Program-made: the position numbers and the translations under genes
Origin: Pygmaiobacter massiliensis
GTDB lineage: Bacteria; Bacillota; Clostridia; Oscillospirales; Ruminococcaceae
Reading direction: 5' to 3'
Assembly: GCF_900199435.1 (NCBI RefSeq)
Contig: NZ_OAML01000003.1
Coordinates: forward strand, 947,166 to 1,011,165
DNA length: 64,000 nt
The notes under the pieces: generated by a model
The model's database searches: none
What the model saw: the letters and a program-made list of their open reading frames with translations, nothing else
What the model was told of the DNA's origin: nothing
Shown here: positions 9,261 to 17,825 of the stretch, piece by piece
How positions within the stretch are numbered: the stretch's first letter is position 1
Layout: every line of letters begins with the position of its first letter

Positions 9261-11120
9261 ATGGAAGATATAAAAGTTACTCATCCATTATCGGATAACT
9301 ATGTAGATGATCATGTGGATGATGAAATAAGAATATGTTTTTCTGAAGATAATCCCAAAAGCTTCTTTATGTTTGCGGGAGCGGGTTCTGGCAAAACGCG
9401 GAGCTTAATTAATACGCTTTCTTTCTTAGATAAGAAAATGGGAGCAAAATTGTCCGTATATTCAAAACAAATTGCAGTTATAACTTATACCAACGCTGCT
9501 TGCGACGAAATTTCTAAAAGACTTCAGTATAAGCCGATTTTTGCGGTATCTACCATTCACAGTTTCCTATGGGAACTGATTAAAAACTATCAGCCTGATA
9601 TTAAAGCTTGGATTATCGAATCTCTAAAAAGAGATATTGCAGAGTTAAACGAAAAACAGGCTAAAGGACGTGGCGGTGATGCCGCCATTAAAAGAGCGGA
9701 AGAGATAAAAAAGAAAACGGTTCGCATTAGTAAAATTGATACCATAAAGAAATTCTCCTACAATCCTAATGGAGATAATGTGGGCTATGATTCTCTAAAC
9801 CATAGCGAAGTCGTTAAAATGGGCTCCGAATTTATAGCTACCGAAGAAACCATGCAGGAAATCCTAATCGGTAAATATCCCATCTTGTTAATTGATGAGA
9901 GCCAAGATACAAAGAAAGAGCTTGTTGACGCTTTGCTTATCGTTTACGAAAAATATAAAGACAGATTTGTTATTGGCATGTTTGGTGACACCATGCAGAG
10001 AATATATATGGATGGCAAGGACAATCTGGCCGATTGTATTCCCGATGAATGGGAAAAACCCGAAAAAGTCATGAACCATCGTAGTGCTACGCGCATAGTT
10101 GAGCTTGCCAATACAATCAGGAAGACTATTGATAAACAGCAACAGCGGCCACGCACTGATGCTGAAACAGGAACAGTACGTTTATTTATAGCTGATTCTT
10201 CTGCTAATAAAGAAGAAGTAGAACATCAAGCCGCTAAAGCTATGTCTGAGAAAACTAATGACAAAGCATGGCTTGATGCCACACAATATAAAAGTCTGAT
10301 TCTAGAGCACCATATGGCTGCCAGTAGATTTGGATTTCTTGAATTGTATTCCCCGCTGAACGAAATAGATTCCTTCAGCACATCTTTACGTAATGGATCA
10401 ATATCTGAAATATCATTTTTAGCAAATGTTATTTCTCCCTTAATAAAAGCATATCAAAGCGGCAATGACTTTGAGGTTTCAAGAATTGTGCGACAGTCTT
10501 CCCCTCTTTTAGGCAAAAAGGCTTTCCTAGAAAACTCTACAGATCAGAGCAAATTGCTTGAATCCGCCGAAAAAGCAGTCGAAGAATTGCTCTTACTCTG
10601 GAAGGACGGATCTATCCCTACTTGTGTTGATATATTAAAGGTCATCAAAAAAACTAACCTTTTTTTCCTTAATGATCGTGTAGACGAAATTTTGTCTGGC
10701 ACAACAGCAGATGAGGATAAAAAGATAACCGCTTTAAGAGAAGCACTGTCTGTGCCTTTTGATAAGTTGGAAAGATATTCGGCATATGTCACTGACAATA
10801 CCCAATTTGCTACGCACCAAGGTGTAAAAGGCTTAGAGTTCCCTAGAGTTATGGTCATTATGGATGATGCCGAGGCCAAAGGATTCCTATTTAGCTATGA
10901 GAAGCTTTTCGGTGCGAAGGCCAAAACAGAAACAGATATCAAAAATGAACGCGAAGGCAAGGACACGGGAATAATAAGAACGACACGACTTTTCTATGTA
11001 GCATGTACGCGAGCAGAAAAAAGTTTGTCAGTTGTGGCTTACACGAATGATAAAAACGCAGTCAAGGATACTGCAATTTCAAACGGCTGGTTCTCGGTTG
11101 AAGAAATTGAGCTCTTGTAA
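9261..11120 (+). CDS. Gabija GajB-like UvrD/PcrA family helicase
   Basis: A 619-residue superfamily 1 helicase with all main motifs: Walker A GAGSGKT (40-46), Ia ITYTNAACDEIS, STIHSF, Walker B LLIDESQD (DESQD at 212-216), motif III GMFGDTMQRIY, motif V THQGVKGLEFPRV and motif VI RLFYVACTRAEKS (about 576-588). It begins one base after the GajA-like stop and is certainly co-translated. It is longer than the ~490-residue type GajB. In Gabija, GajB activates on DNA ends and consumes nucleotide, triggering GajA. An alternative is a different OLD-helicase system of the same general type. Confidence 0.75.
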   Translation: MEDIKVTHPLSDNYVDDHVDDEIRICFSEDNPKSFFMFAGAGSGKTRSLINTLSFLDKKMGAKLSVYSKQIAVITYTNAACDEISKRLQYKPIFAVSTIHSFLWELIKNYQPDIKAWIIESLKRDIAELNEKQAKGRGGDAAIKRAEEIKKKTVRISKIDTIKKFSYNPNGDNVGYDSLNHSEVVKMGSEFIATEETMQEILIGKYPILLIDESQDTKKELVDALLIVYEKYKDRFVIGMFGDTMQRIYMDGKDNLADCIPDEWEKPEKVMNHRSATRIVELANTIRKTIDKQQQRPRTDAETGTVRLFIADSSANKEEVEHQAAKAMSEKTNDKAWLDATQYKSLILEHHMAASRFGFLELYSPLNEIDSFSTSLRNGSISEISFLANVISPLIKAYQSGNDFEVSRIVRQSSPLLGKKAFLENSTDQSKLLESAEKAVEELLLLWKDGSIPTCVDILKVIKKTNLFFLNDRVDEILSGTTADEDKKITALREALSVPFDKLERYSAYVTDNTQFATHQGVKGLEFPRVMVIMDDAEAKGFLFSYEKLFGAKAKTETDIKNEREGKDTGIIRTTRLFYVACTRAEKSLSVVAYTNDKNAVKDTAISNGWFSVEEIELL

Positions 11121-11260
11121 TGACAAGATATGATTACTTAAATAAATGTAATAAAGCAAACTTGGAAAGATATTTAGTAAGAAGATTGGATTTGTGCAAA
11201 GAAGGATTTATCTTAATTAAACGTTGCCTAATGTTTATGCTTCGTAGTTCCTTGTTATAG
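11120..11260 (+). CDS. Possible small basic protein coupled to helicase
   Basis: A 46-codon frame whose ATG overlaps the helicase stop as TAATG, so it could be translated by re-initiation. It begins MTRYDYLNKCNKANLERYL and is rich in Lys/Arg/Leu. No ribosome site is evident and the family is unknown. The rest of the gap to 11339 holds nothing convincing. It may be a chance frame. Confidence 0.25.
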   Translation: MTRYDYLNKCNKANLERYLVRRLDLCKEGFILIKRCLMFMLRSSLL

Positions 11261-11338
11261 AAATAATATAAACTAAAGCCGATGTTTAGCAAATCCAAAA
11301 ACAAATACAATAAAATTATATAAAATGAGAGAAAAAAT

Positions 11339-12289
11339 ATGAAACTTGGTAAAGCCTTTGAAATACTTGTAAAGCGCATTCTATTAAATATTGGGTTTTC
11401 AGAAGTTATGTCTGATGGTTTGTATATATTTGATGGTGCTCCCGGTCAAATGATTCAAGGATTGGGAGAAGCGCATAATGCTGATGTACTATTGGAGCCT
11501 CCTGTTCAAACACCATTTTATTCTAAAACAAGATTACTAGTAGAGTGTAAAGATTACAGTAGAAAAGTTGGTTTGAATACTGTAAGGAGTGTTTTAGGTC
11601 TAAGGGAGGATATTAATAATTTTGAGATCGTAGATTTAAACGAGTTGACCGCTCGTCGTCGGCAGAATCGTAATGGCGTCGTTTATAGTTTTGAAAGATA
11701 TTCTTATCAAGTGGCGATTGCATCCATAAGTGGATATACTGTACCTGCCCAAAAATTTGCGGCAACATATCGTATTCCTTTACTGGAATTTAATAGAATG
11801 CCATTTTGGAATGAATTTTGTGAATTAATTAGTAATAGGGGTATTTATCAAAATCAACATAGACTATATATGAACGAATTTAGAGATGGCGAGATAGAAA
11901 CTCAAATCATAGACTTTGCTGATAGGGTTGGAAAGTATATGGCTGTGGCAATTACCAATTCGGGGCAAATGCTGTTTTTGTATCGAACAACTGGTGAACG
12001 AACTCAATTCTCTGACTATTATTCTTTACATTGGAATGAACCAACACAGCCGTGGAGTTTGAACACAGGAGAACAAACATATATATTTCAATTACCTGAT
12101 AATATTTTGAAACTGTGGTTGGATAATGCCAAAAACGAGCTTGAAATGAAAAAGGAAGCCATTAATTGTAAAGCAAGCTTCTTTGCAAATATGATTGTAT
12201 ATTTTACCGAACACAGCCGTCCAGTTATCAAGATGATTTCCATAGATAAATATGAACTTGAAAGAGCCAGAGAGTCTCTATACGTCTAA
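11339..12289 (+). CDS. PD-(D/E)XK restriction endonuclease-like protein
   Basis: A 316-residue protein. The N-terminal 100 residues carry a nuclease signature: Asp49 in HNADVLLEP, then LLVECKDYS with Glu69-x-Lys71, followed by a helix (GLNTVRSVLGLRED). This is the Mrr-like PD-(D/E)XK pattern. The C-terminal ~200 residues are unrecognised, with alternating strands and helices. It has an AGAGAAAAAAT leader and lies on the same strand 218 bp after the helicase, ending the island. It may be a nuclease effector in the same defence locus or a stand-alone type IV-like restriction protein. Confidence 0.6.
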   Translation: MKLGKAFEILVKRILLNIGFSEVMSDGLYIFDGAPGQMIQGLGEAHNADVLLEPPVQTPFYSKTRLLVECKDYSRKVGLNTVRSVLGLREDINNFEIVDLNELTARRRQNRNGVVYSFERYSYQVAIASISGYTVPAQKFAATYRIPLLEFNRMPFWNEFCELISNRGIYQNQHRLYMNEFRDGEIETQIIDFADRVGKYMAVAITNSGQMLFLYRTTGERTQFSDYYSLHWNEPTQPWSLNTGEQTYIFQLPDNILKLWLDNAKNELEMKKEAINCKASFFANMIVYFTEHSRPVIKMISIDKYELERARESLYV

Positions 12290-12398
12290 ACGCATGTGGA
12301 TCAGTTATTAGATATATCACTTATTTTGGACTTCCGATTATGTTTATTCCACGAACCCCACAACAACGCCATAAGAATGCAGCTGCGTTTTCACATAA

Positions 12399-12437
12399 AA
12401 AGAACAGCATTGGCCTTAAAAGCCAATGCTGTTCTTT
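12399..12437 (-). terminator. Terminator of lipoprotein operon
   Basis: A perfect 16-bp stem (AAAGAACAGCATTGGC and complement, 7-base loop) followed on the minus strand by TTTTTATG. It ends the minus-strand operon that runs from 14214 to 12511 and separates it from the convergent defence island. Confidence 0.8.
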
Positions 12438-12510
12438 GGTAAGGTGGAAAATCGTATGGAACGATTTGTCCGGCAATGGAATGGCGCAACTTTGTGCTGG
12501 GGGCGAGTGC

Positions 12511-13179
12511 CTAGACCTTGCTAAATCCTTCCATAGCTTTTTGGATTGCAAGGTCACAGCTGTCGCCCTCATAAGAAATCAGTATGGAGACAAACACGTG
12601 ATCCACTTTCCGCACCAGTGCGATCCAGGACTGTGTGGTGTCGCCCTCACGCTCGTAATGGGTCACTACCAGCTTCTGAGCAGCGTAAGAGCGACCGGCG
12701 ACTTTCTTGGTGGTGGGTTCTGAAATTCGTGCATCGGATAAAGAACGCTTGGCGGGATCACTCGGCAGTCTGTTTAGAAGCAGCTGATTTGCTACCTCGG
12801 CAGCGGTAAGGTCTGTCTTTTCTTTTCCTGCGACAAAATCATTGGGGAATTTGGTGCTTTCCACGTCGTAAATCGTCAGAGCAATCGCATAGGTCGGACC
12901 ATAGGTGGCGCCCTGCAAATCGCTAATACAAAATTGAGAATATACATAGGAATCATGTACGGTTCCATCTATCGCAGTCCCTGAATAAGCGTCTAAATCC
13001 TTCGGCTTTTCCCATTTAAGGCCGATTTCTTTATTCACGTATTTGCTTTTTCGCTCGGAATAAGAGCCCTTGAGAATGCTGGTTTGTTTTCCACAGGAAG
13101 AGAATGTGAGCATAACGGCTACGCAGAGCAGGAAAGATGCGCACCGGAGCCATTTGCGATGCCTATTGTCGTTATCCAT
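12511..13179 (-). CDS. Putative lipoprotein, unknown function
   Basis: A 222-residue secreted lipoprotein. A basic N-terminus (NRHRKWLRC) leads into a hydrophobic stretch and the lipobox LTFSSC with Cys29. The rest is strand-rich, with no recognised catalytic motif. It starts at ATG 13179 behind GGAGGG and overlaps the 3' end of the upstream lipoprotein gene by 8 bp, so the two are coupled. The spacing suggests surface proteins working together. I do not recognise the family. Confidence 0.8.
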   Translation of the reverse strand: MDNDNRHRKWLRCASFLLCVAVMLTFSSCGKQTSILKGSYSERKSKYVNKEIGLKWEKPKDLDAYSGTAIDGTVHDSYVYSQFCISDLQGATYGPTYAIALTIYDVESTKFPNDFVAGKEKTDLTAAEVANQLLLNRLPSDPAKRSLSDARISEPTTKKVAGRSYAAQKLVVTHYEREGDTTQSWIALVRKVDHVFVSILISYEGDSCDLAIQKAMEGFSKV

Positions 13180-13963
13180 TCTGAACACCCTCCAATTCTA
13201 ACCGGCTCAACATTGTGCAGAAGGCATAGATTTCCTCATCACTCATGTGGCAGTATAAAATTCTTGACGGCTCACCCAACTGCTCTACGCCGCAGTAATA
13301 AATCGCAATACTGCCGGCTTCGCCATAGGTTATTGATGGAGCAGATTCAGTCTCACCATTTGCCGGAACAGAGGAGCTTTCAAGCGCTGCCCTTTCATCT
13401 AAGGTTGGTGGTACTGCGATAGGGAATTGATCGATATAGCGTTCAATTACCACTGTGGCGGCAAGTCGATCGATGATGAACTGATAAACCATATATTCTG
13501 TGTTTTTCAAGGAGTTCCCCTCTGAAAGAAGAACAGGTGCTTTTTCATAGGGATTGTCTGTATCGAATAATTTTTTGGCAGAGATATTTTGAAAACCACT
13601 GCCTGGAAACCCGATAGTAACCTTTCCGGATATGCGATCTACTAAAACCTGTGGGCCAATACTGTTTTGCTTGCCGGTCGAAATCATATCCTCTAATTCT
13701 TGGCGCAGTTCGTCTGAATCCAAATAAGGGCTGCAAGTTTTCGGATAAAGATTATAACTGCCGGTAGCTGCATCCTGTACAAAGCTGTCAGCATTGGTGT
13801 ACGGAAAACCCGGCGAATCATGGGATATGAGGGCGGTTGGTTGCATTTCAAAGCTTATGAAATCAGAGCTGTTTTGTGCCCCACAGCCGGTGAAACTAAG
13901 TAATAATAGAAGGAACAAAGCACACTCCGCAAAACGACATGGGTGCAAAGATTGATGTTTCAT
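13172..13963 (-). CDS. Putative lipoprotein, unknown function
   Basis: A 263-residue protein with a lipoprotein signal: a hydrophobic run LFLLLLLSF, then TGC with Cys27. The exported part has a Ser/Pro/Glu-rich low-complexity segment at about residues 195-215 (ESSSVPANGETES), suggesting a linker between two small domains. It is co-transcribed with a second lipoprotein (8-bp overlap) and sits just after a small membrane protein gene. The family is unrecognised. Confidence 0.8.
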   Translation of the reverse strand: MKHQSLHPCRFAECALFLLLLLSFTGCGAQNSSDFISFEMQPTALISHDSPGFPYTNADSFVQDAATGSYNLYPKTCSPYLDSDELRQELEDMISTGKQNSIGPQVLVDRISGKVTIGFPGSGFQNISAKKLFDTDNPYEKAPVLLSEGNSLKNTEYMVYQFIIDRLAATVVIERYIDQFPIAVPPTLDERAALESSSVPANGETESAPSITYGEAGSIAIYYCGVEQLGEPSRILYCHMSDEEIYAFCTMLSRLELEGVQNG

Positions 13964-13974
13964 GTTAAACCTCG

Positions 13975-14214
13975 CTACTTTCTGCTCTTGGCAAGAGAAT
14001 ATAGAGCGATTACGGCGATAATTGTGACCACGGTTGCTAAGAAAGGATTTTTCGCAAAGCCTATTAAAATCAAATAGCTCCCAACTAACCCGTAAGCGGC
14101 GACTTTTACTAACTCCCTTGTAAAACCGCCTTCAAAATACATCACATCAAAAATACTGTGATACACAAACCAAATCACACCGGAACAGATGACCCATAAA
14201 ATAAGAAATCCCAT
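13975..14214 (-). CDS. Small membrane protein (79 aa)
   Basis: This protein has three hydrophobic segments (residues about 2-17, 35-52 and 57-74) and ends in a basic tail SLAKSRK. The start ATG 14214 has a GAGG site. It is the first gene of the minus-strand lipoprotein operon, 11 bp before the next gene. Its function is unknown. A small membrane partner of the two lipoproteins is the simplest inference. Confidence 0.65.
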   Translation of the reverse strand: MGFLILWVICSGVIWFVYHSIFDVMYFEGGFTRELVKVAAYGLVGSYLILIGFAKNPFLATVVTIIAVIALYSLAKSRK

Positions 14215-14413
14215 TTTAACCTCCTCATAACAAAGAACTGTATTTTGTATCTAAGCCATTCATTTTTCTCTCGTTTTGCCGCATAGCAAAGTATGGCGCA
14301 TGCCAATAATAACGGTATATCTCTATAACGATAATTTGTAAATACTATAAAAGTAATCTCTGCAACGTTTGAATGATATCATTAAAGTGATAAAGCAACG
14401 TGGGGGGAACGAT

Positions 14414-14707
14414 ATGGATGTAGCTGGTAGAATTAAATTTTTCAGGGAGCAAAAAGGCTTCACCGTGAACCGGCTGGCCAACCAAGCGGGAATCTCGCAA
14501 AGCTATGTGCGAGACATTGAGCTGGGCAATAAGAATCCGACCGTTGATCTCCTCGAAACCCTGTGTGAAGCACTGGATATCACGCTCAAAGATTTCTTTA
14601 ATGATGAAACCCTGAAAGCAATAGACCAAAACAGGGCACTCCAAGCCGTTTATCGGCTTACCCCTCAGCAGCAAGAGCGATTACTGGATTTTCTCCAGTC
14701 GATATAA
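14414..14707 (+). CDS. XRE-family transcriptional regulator
   Basis: A 97-residue regulator with an N-terminal HTH. FFREQKGFTVNRLANQAG is the first helix pair, SQSYVRDIELGNKNPT the recognition region. A C-terminal helical tail ends TPQQQERLLDFLQSI. It resembles short SinR/phage-repressor-like proteins of integrative elements. I start at ATG 14414 behind GGGGGGAACGAT. It is divergent from the lipoprotein operon and convergent with the recombinase operon. It is the likely control gene of the element at 14.4-23.7 kb. Confidence 0.85.
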   Translation: MDVAGRIKFFREQKGFTVNRLANQAGISQSYVRDIELGNKNPTVDLLETLCEALDITLKDFFNDETLKAIDQNRALQAVYRLTPQQQERLLDFLQSI

Positions 14708-14733
14708 AAAGAAGGCCGCGGCCTTCTTTTTTT
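14707..14733. terminator. Bidirectional terminator
   Basis: An A-run, a GAAGGCC/GGCCTTC stem and a T-run form a symmetric terminator. It lies between the plus-strand XRE gene and the minus-strand small membrane protein gene and serves both. Confidence 0.85.
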
Positions 14734-14739
14734 GTTGCC

Positions 14740-14871
14740 TTATTGACTTTTCAGCGGCTCGGCATAAAATCCGTGAGGCTTTGTGCCACGGGGCTTGCCA
14801 GCTTCCAGTGTCCCAAGTAATATGACGAAGCCAATGAGCAGCATAGTGGCAAATATCCTTTTGTTTTTCAT
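14740..14871 (-). CDS. Small single-pass membrane protein (43 aa)
   Basis: ATG 14871 overlaps the resolvase stop as ATGA and has a GGGAGAAG site, so it is translated as the last gene of the recombinase operon. It starts MKNKRIFATMLLIGFVIL. The helix is followed by a short Pro/Gly-rich polar tail ending PLKSQ. The terminator follows 7 bp after the stop. Function is unknown. Confidence 0.6.
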   Translation of the reverse strand: MKNKRIFATMLLIGFVILLGTLEAGKPRGTKPHGFYAEPLKSQ

Positions 14872-15425
14872 ATTCGCTTCTCCCGCAATAGCCGGTAAAA
14901 GGTGCTTTTGCTAATCTGCATCTGGCGAATCGCCTGGGCGGCAATCAGCTCGCCGGAGAGATACCGGCGAAAGATAGCCTGCATTTCCGCTGTCAGCGCA
15001 ATGGGCGGCTTGCCCTTGTACTTTCCGGCTCGTTTGGCAATCTCAATGCCTTCCCGTTGCCGCTGCAAAAGATATTCTCGTTCCAGCTCTGCCACCGCTG
15101 CAAACACCGTCAGCATGAATTTACCGGTAGGTGTCGCGGTGTCGATTGCTTCTTTCTTACTAATAAAAGAGACCTGTCTCGACTCAAGGATTTCCATGAG
15201 TTCGAGCAGGTCTTTTGTGTTTCTGGCAAATCTCGAAATGCTGTCCACGATGACCACATCGCCGCAGCGTGCAAATGAAAGCAGCTCTTGCAGCTGTGGG
15301 CGCTGCATGTTTTTGCCGGACGCTTTGTCGATGTAGACTTTCTCCACACCGAGCGAAAGCATCATCTCTTCTTGACGTGCCGTGTTTTGTTCTGCGGTGC
15401 TGACACGGACATATCCAATCTTCAT
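14868..15425 (-). CDS. Small serine recombinase (resolvase/invertase)
   Basis: A 185-residue member of the resolvase/invertase family. The catalytic serine is Ser9 in YVRVSTAEQN. It has the SRFARNTKDLLELM motif and the E-helix AELEREYLLQRQREGI. A C-terminal HTH reads RQMQISKSTFYRLLREKRI. Length and domain order fit Tn3-type resolvases and Gin/Hin-type invertases. It overlaps the next gene downstream (ATGA) and the DUF6809-like gene upstream by 4 bp. It probably resolves dimers or rearranges the element rather than integrating it, since a large serine recombinase is present at 20.4 kb. Confidence 0.92.
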   Translation of the reverse strand: MKIGYVRVSTAEQNTARQEEMMLSLGVEKVYIDKASGKNMQRPQLQELLSFARCGDVVIVDSISRFARNTKDLLELMEILESRQVSFISKKEAIDTATPTGKFMLTVFAAVAELEREYLLQRQREGIEIAKRAGKYKGKPPIALTAEMQAIFRRYLSGELIAAQAIRQMQISKSTFYRLLREKRI

Positions 15426-15688
15426 TTTTTCATTACCTCCATCATCAGATTACAGCCTAGCCGAAAGCCAGAAGCAAAACTGATTTCACTTTCCATCTTC
15501 CCGATTTTACGAAAGGTTTCCAACAGCGCAGAAAGAGCCTCTGTATCTTCCTTTGAAAAATGCACGGCGATTTCTTTTTCACGCCAATTCGCTTCATTAA
15601 GCAGCGCTTTGTAATCGGCATCGGCATATGTGGCGTCACGCATCGGGTCAATCGTCCCTTGAAAAAGCGCAGAAATGGTTGGCTGCAT
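15422..15688 (-). CDS. DUF6809-like small element protein
   Basis: An 88-residue protein starting MQPTISALFQGTIDP, with an acidic helical middle and the ending SFASGFRLGCNLMMEVM. The pattern "short N-terminal LF.G...P, then YGFRLG..LM.E" is what I recall for DUF6809, which is common beside recombinases in Clostridia. The ATG at 15688 has a GGGGG-type ribosome site. It overlaps the resolvase start by 4 bp, so the two are coupled. The role is unknown. Confidence 0.65.
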   Translation of the reverse strand: MQPTISALFQGTIDPMRDATYADADYKALLNEANWREKEIAVHFSKEDTEALSALLETFRKIGKMESEISFASGFRLGCNLMMEVMKK

Positions 15689-15701
15689 AGCATTGCCCCC
15701 T

Positions 15702-16694
15702 TTAAAAGTAGTAACCGCAATCAAAGCATTCGGCTAATGCGGTTTGCATCTGCGAGGGATGCAGCAGCATTTCTTCGATTTCTTCTTCGCAAAAGCCAGC
15801 GTCCAGCAAGCAGAAAATCTCGTCCTCGGTATAGCCCATGATGTGAGAAATCTCCAGCAATGGCGCCAATGCGTCGTTGCCAACCCCCTTTTTCTCGCAG
15901 TCGCTAAACCACCCCCTATAGCCATACGGTACAGAAAAGAAAGAGGGGACAAAGTGCGGGCGATTGAGCTTTGCTGTATCAAAGGTGCTGCGCTTCATCT
16001 TACCGGCGGCATTCAGCGAGAGAATTTCTCCTTCTTCTATTGGGATAACGTCACAAGTGCCAGAGAGAAAGCTAGCCAGGTATAAGGCTTTTAATAAGAT
16101 CTCTCTGGTGCTGGCATAGCAAATAAGACCAGAGCCGGCAAAACGAGCGATGCAAAGCGGGTTGTTGCCACGCATAAAGAAAAGGGTATTATTGCTGTCC
16201 AGCACCGTAAAGCTGAAAGTACCTTCTAGCTGCTCTGCCATTTCTGCCAGCGCATTAAAATCGAGCTTTCCGCCCCTCTCCAAAAGCTGTACGGCGACAT
16301 AGCTGTCCGTTTCCACTTTGGTTGCAGGTAAATGCTGCTGCAATGCAAGCATAGAATCATTTGCAATGACACCGTTATGCGCAAGTGCAAATGAATTTCC
16401 CTTAAGATGACCGGGGAATGGATGATTGTTTTCGTTGTGGGAGGCTTTGCCCTGGGTCGCCATGCGCACATGTCCCATGACGGCAGTGGTTTTCGCCGGC
16501 AGCGAAAACTGCATCAAACCTGCGGCTCTTGGGCGTTTGTAAATGCGCAGTGCGCCGTCTGTGCTGACATATGCAATGCCGGTGGCATCGGTGCCACGCA
16601 CGGCACTTGCCTCGGCAAGGCAGCGGGTCAGCCGATTTGCCTGCTTTCGTGTCAAAGTATGATTCGGGTCAGAAAATCCAAATAATCCACACAT
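15702..16694 (-). CDS. Class II glutamine amidotransferase
   Basis: A 330-residue Ntn-hydrolase that begins MCGLFGF, so Cys2 is the nucleophile after Met removal. GHVRMATQG and NNHPFPG are the substrate-binding motifs, and ALAHNGVIAN the conserved asparagine region. These match the glutaminase half of GlmS/PurF-type enzymes, but no synthase half is present. The ~90-residue C-terminal extension contains cysteines. I start at ATG 16694 because Cys must be residue 2. It lies 4 bp after the amidoligase gene. The pair would transfer ammonia from glutamine to a carboxylate activated by the amidoligase. Confidence 0.88.
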   Translation of the reverse strand: MCGLFGFSDPNHTLTRKQANRLTRCLAEASAVRGTDATGIAYVSTDGALRIYKRPRAAGLMQFSLPAKTTAVMGHVRMATQGKASHNENNHPFPGHLKGNSFALAHNGVIANDSMLALQQHLPATKVETDSYVAVQLLERGGKLDFNALAEMAEQLEGTFSFTVLDSNNTLFFMRGNNPLCIARFAGSGLICYASTREILLKALYLASFLSGTCDVIPIEEGEILSLNAAGKMKRSTFDTAKLNRPHFVPSFFSVPYGYRGWFSDCEKKGVGNDALAPLLEISHIMGYTEDEIFCLLDAGFCEEEIEEMLLHPSQMQTALAECFDCGYYF

Positions 16695-16698
16695 CGTT

Positions 16699-17811
16699 TT
16701 ACACCTCACAGTCTGCCGCAATCGGTTCATTGACATAAAGGCGCCGCTCTTTTAAGTACTGCACCAGCTCCGGCTTTTCCGCTGCTGAGATTCTCGCCAC
16801 GAAATCCGGCCAGCTCAGCGACTGCATTTCTTCCTCACCGAAAGAAAGAGCCACGCTGCAAATCTCATCAACAAGCTGCAGCGTGGCTAGAAAAGTATTG
16901 TATTTTAAAGTGCCCCGGAAGATGCGGAACTCAATGGTATTTCGGGGTAAAAGGTTAACACAGGAGTATCTGCCGCTATCGGCTTTTTTGGCGTGTTCCA
17001 GAATCTCACGGCCGGAATCCTTGTAGCCATATCGTGCCGCCCACTGGCGAATCTGCCCCTCGGTGCGGCGAGAAAAGCACAGTAGCTCTTGCCAGAACCG
17101 TTCAAAGAAATAGAGGATGTGCCCGATGGCGGCTTCCTGCAATTCTTCGCTCTCTCCAAATGCAGCACGGCTGACATGGACATGCAAGCCACAGGTACCG
17201 GCATTGTGGGAGCGGTAATGAAGCGATTTGAACTTCTCCAGCGTTTCTTCCCACGGGAGATTTTGTTTGTGGTACGCAAGGGTGCAGGGATGGGTCACAA
17301 GCTCCCAGCCATCCTCAAGGCTGCCGTCAGCTTTGCCGTATCCAATCGGCTCGGCATCGCTATTCTGATTGAAAACAGCAAGCACCTGACGGGCCTTTCC
17401 AGAATCCTTGCCGCCGTCGTCCACTTCCAGCTCTACGCCAAAATAACGGGGCGCATTGCCGTAGAAGACAGGCGCCGGCTTGTAGCTGTAGGGATGAATG
17501 GGAACGCCCACATTATCATAGCAGGCGGGACAATAAGGATAGTCCTCATCATCGTCCAGATAGTAAGCCTGTGAGTTTGGGATGATTTCTCCGCAGTGGT
17601 GGCAGCGGGTGTAGTAATCGTCATAGCAGTGGGTACAGACCTGCTGGCAGGCATCTGCCACCATGTTGTCGAGATAGTACCGCTCGCCGCAGCGGTCGCA
17701 GATGGCGGTCTGTGCATCCGCACAGTCTTGGCAAAGTGGTTCCTCTTCCGCCCAATAGGCTTCTTCCTGGCGGCCCACGGCTCCGCAATGGGTGCAAACA
17801 AAGGTTTCCAT
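16699..17811 (-). CDS. Amidoligase-family enzyme with Zn-ribbon head
   Basis: A 370-residue protein. The first ~100 residues hold a series of CxxC pairs (CTHCG, CQDC, CDRCG, CTHC, CHHCGE, CPAC), which form a treble of zinc ribbons. After a linker comes the amidoligase core: FGVELEVDDGG (metal-binding glutamates), DGSLEDGWELVTHP, CGLHVHVSR, and NTIEFRIFRGT near the end. These are the hallmarks of the glutamine-synthetase-like amidoligase family (PF12224 type) on mobile elements. Its partner is the adjacent glutamine amidotransferase. The acceptor substrate is unknown. Proposed roles for the family are peptide tagging or cell-wall modification. Confidence 0.85.
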   Translation of the reverse strand: METFVCTHCGAVGRQEEAYWAEEEPLCQDCADAQTAICDRCGERYYLDNMVADACQQVCTHCYDDYYTRCHHCGEIIPNSQAYYLDDDEDYPYCPACYDNVGVPIHPYSYKPAPVFYGNAPRYFGVELEVDDGGKDSGKARQVLAVFNQNSDAEPIGYGKADGSLEDGWELVTHPCTLAYHKQNLPWEETLEKFKSLHYRSHNAGTCGLHVHVSRAAFGESEELQEAAIGHILYFFERFWQELLCFSRRTEGQIRQWAARYGYKDSGREILEHAKKADSGRYSCVNLLPRNTIEFRIFRGTLKYNTFLATLQLVDEICSVALSFGEEEMQSLSWPDFVARISAAEKPELVQYLKERRLYVNEPIAADCEV

Positions 17812-17825
17812 ATTTCGTATTCTCC

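Noticed and set aside
7040-11120. A RecBCD/AddAB-like repair operon
   Set aside because: The first protein has the OLD ATPase plus TOPRIM order, not an AddB or RecB-type nuclease-helicase. The helicase has only SF1 motifs without a fused nuclease.
14868-15425. Small serine recombinase as the fibre invertase (Gin/Hin type)
   Set aside because: It is 14 kb away in a different element outside the prophage, and no enhancer or invertible sites were seen near it.
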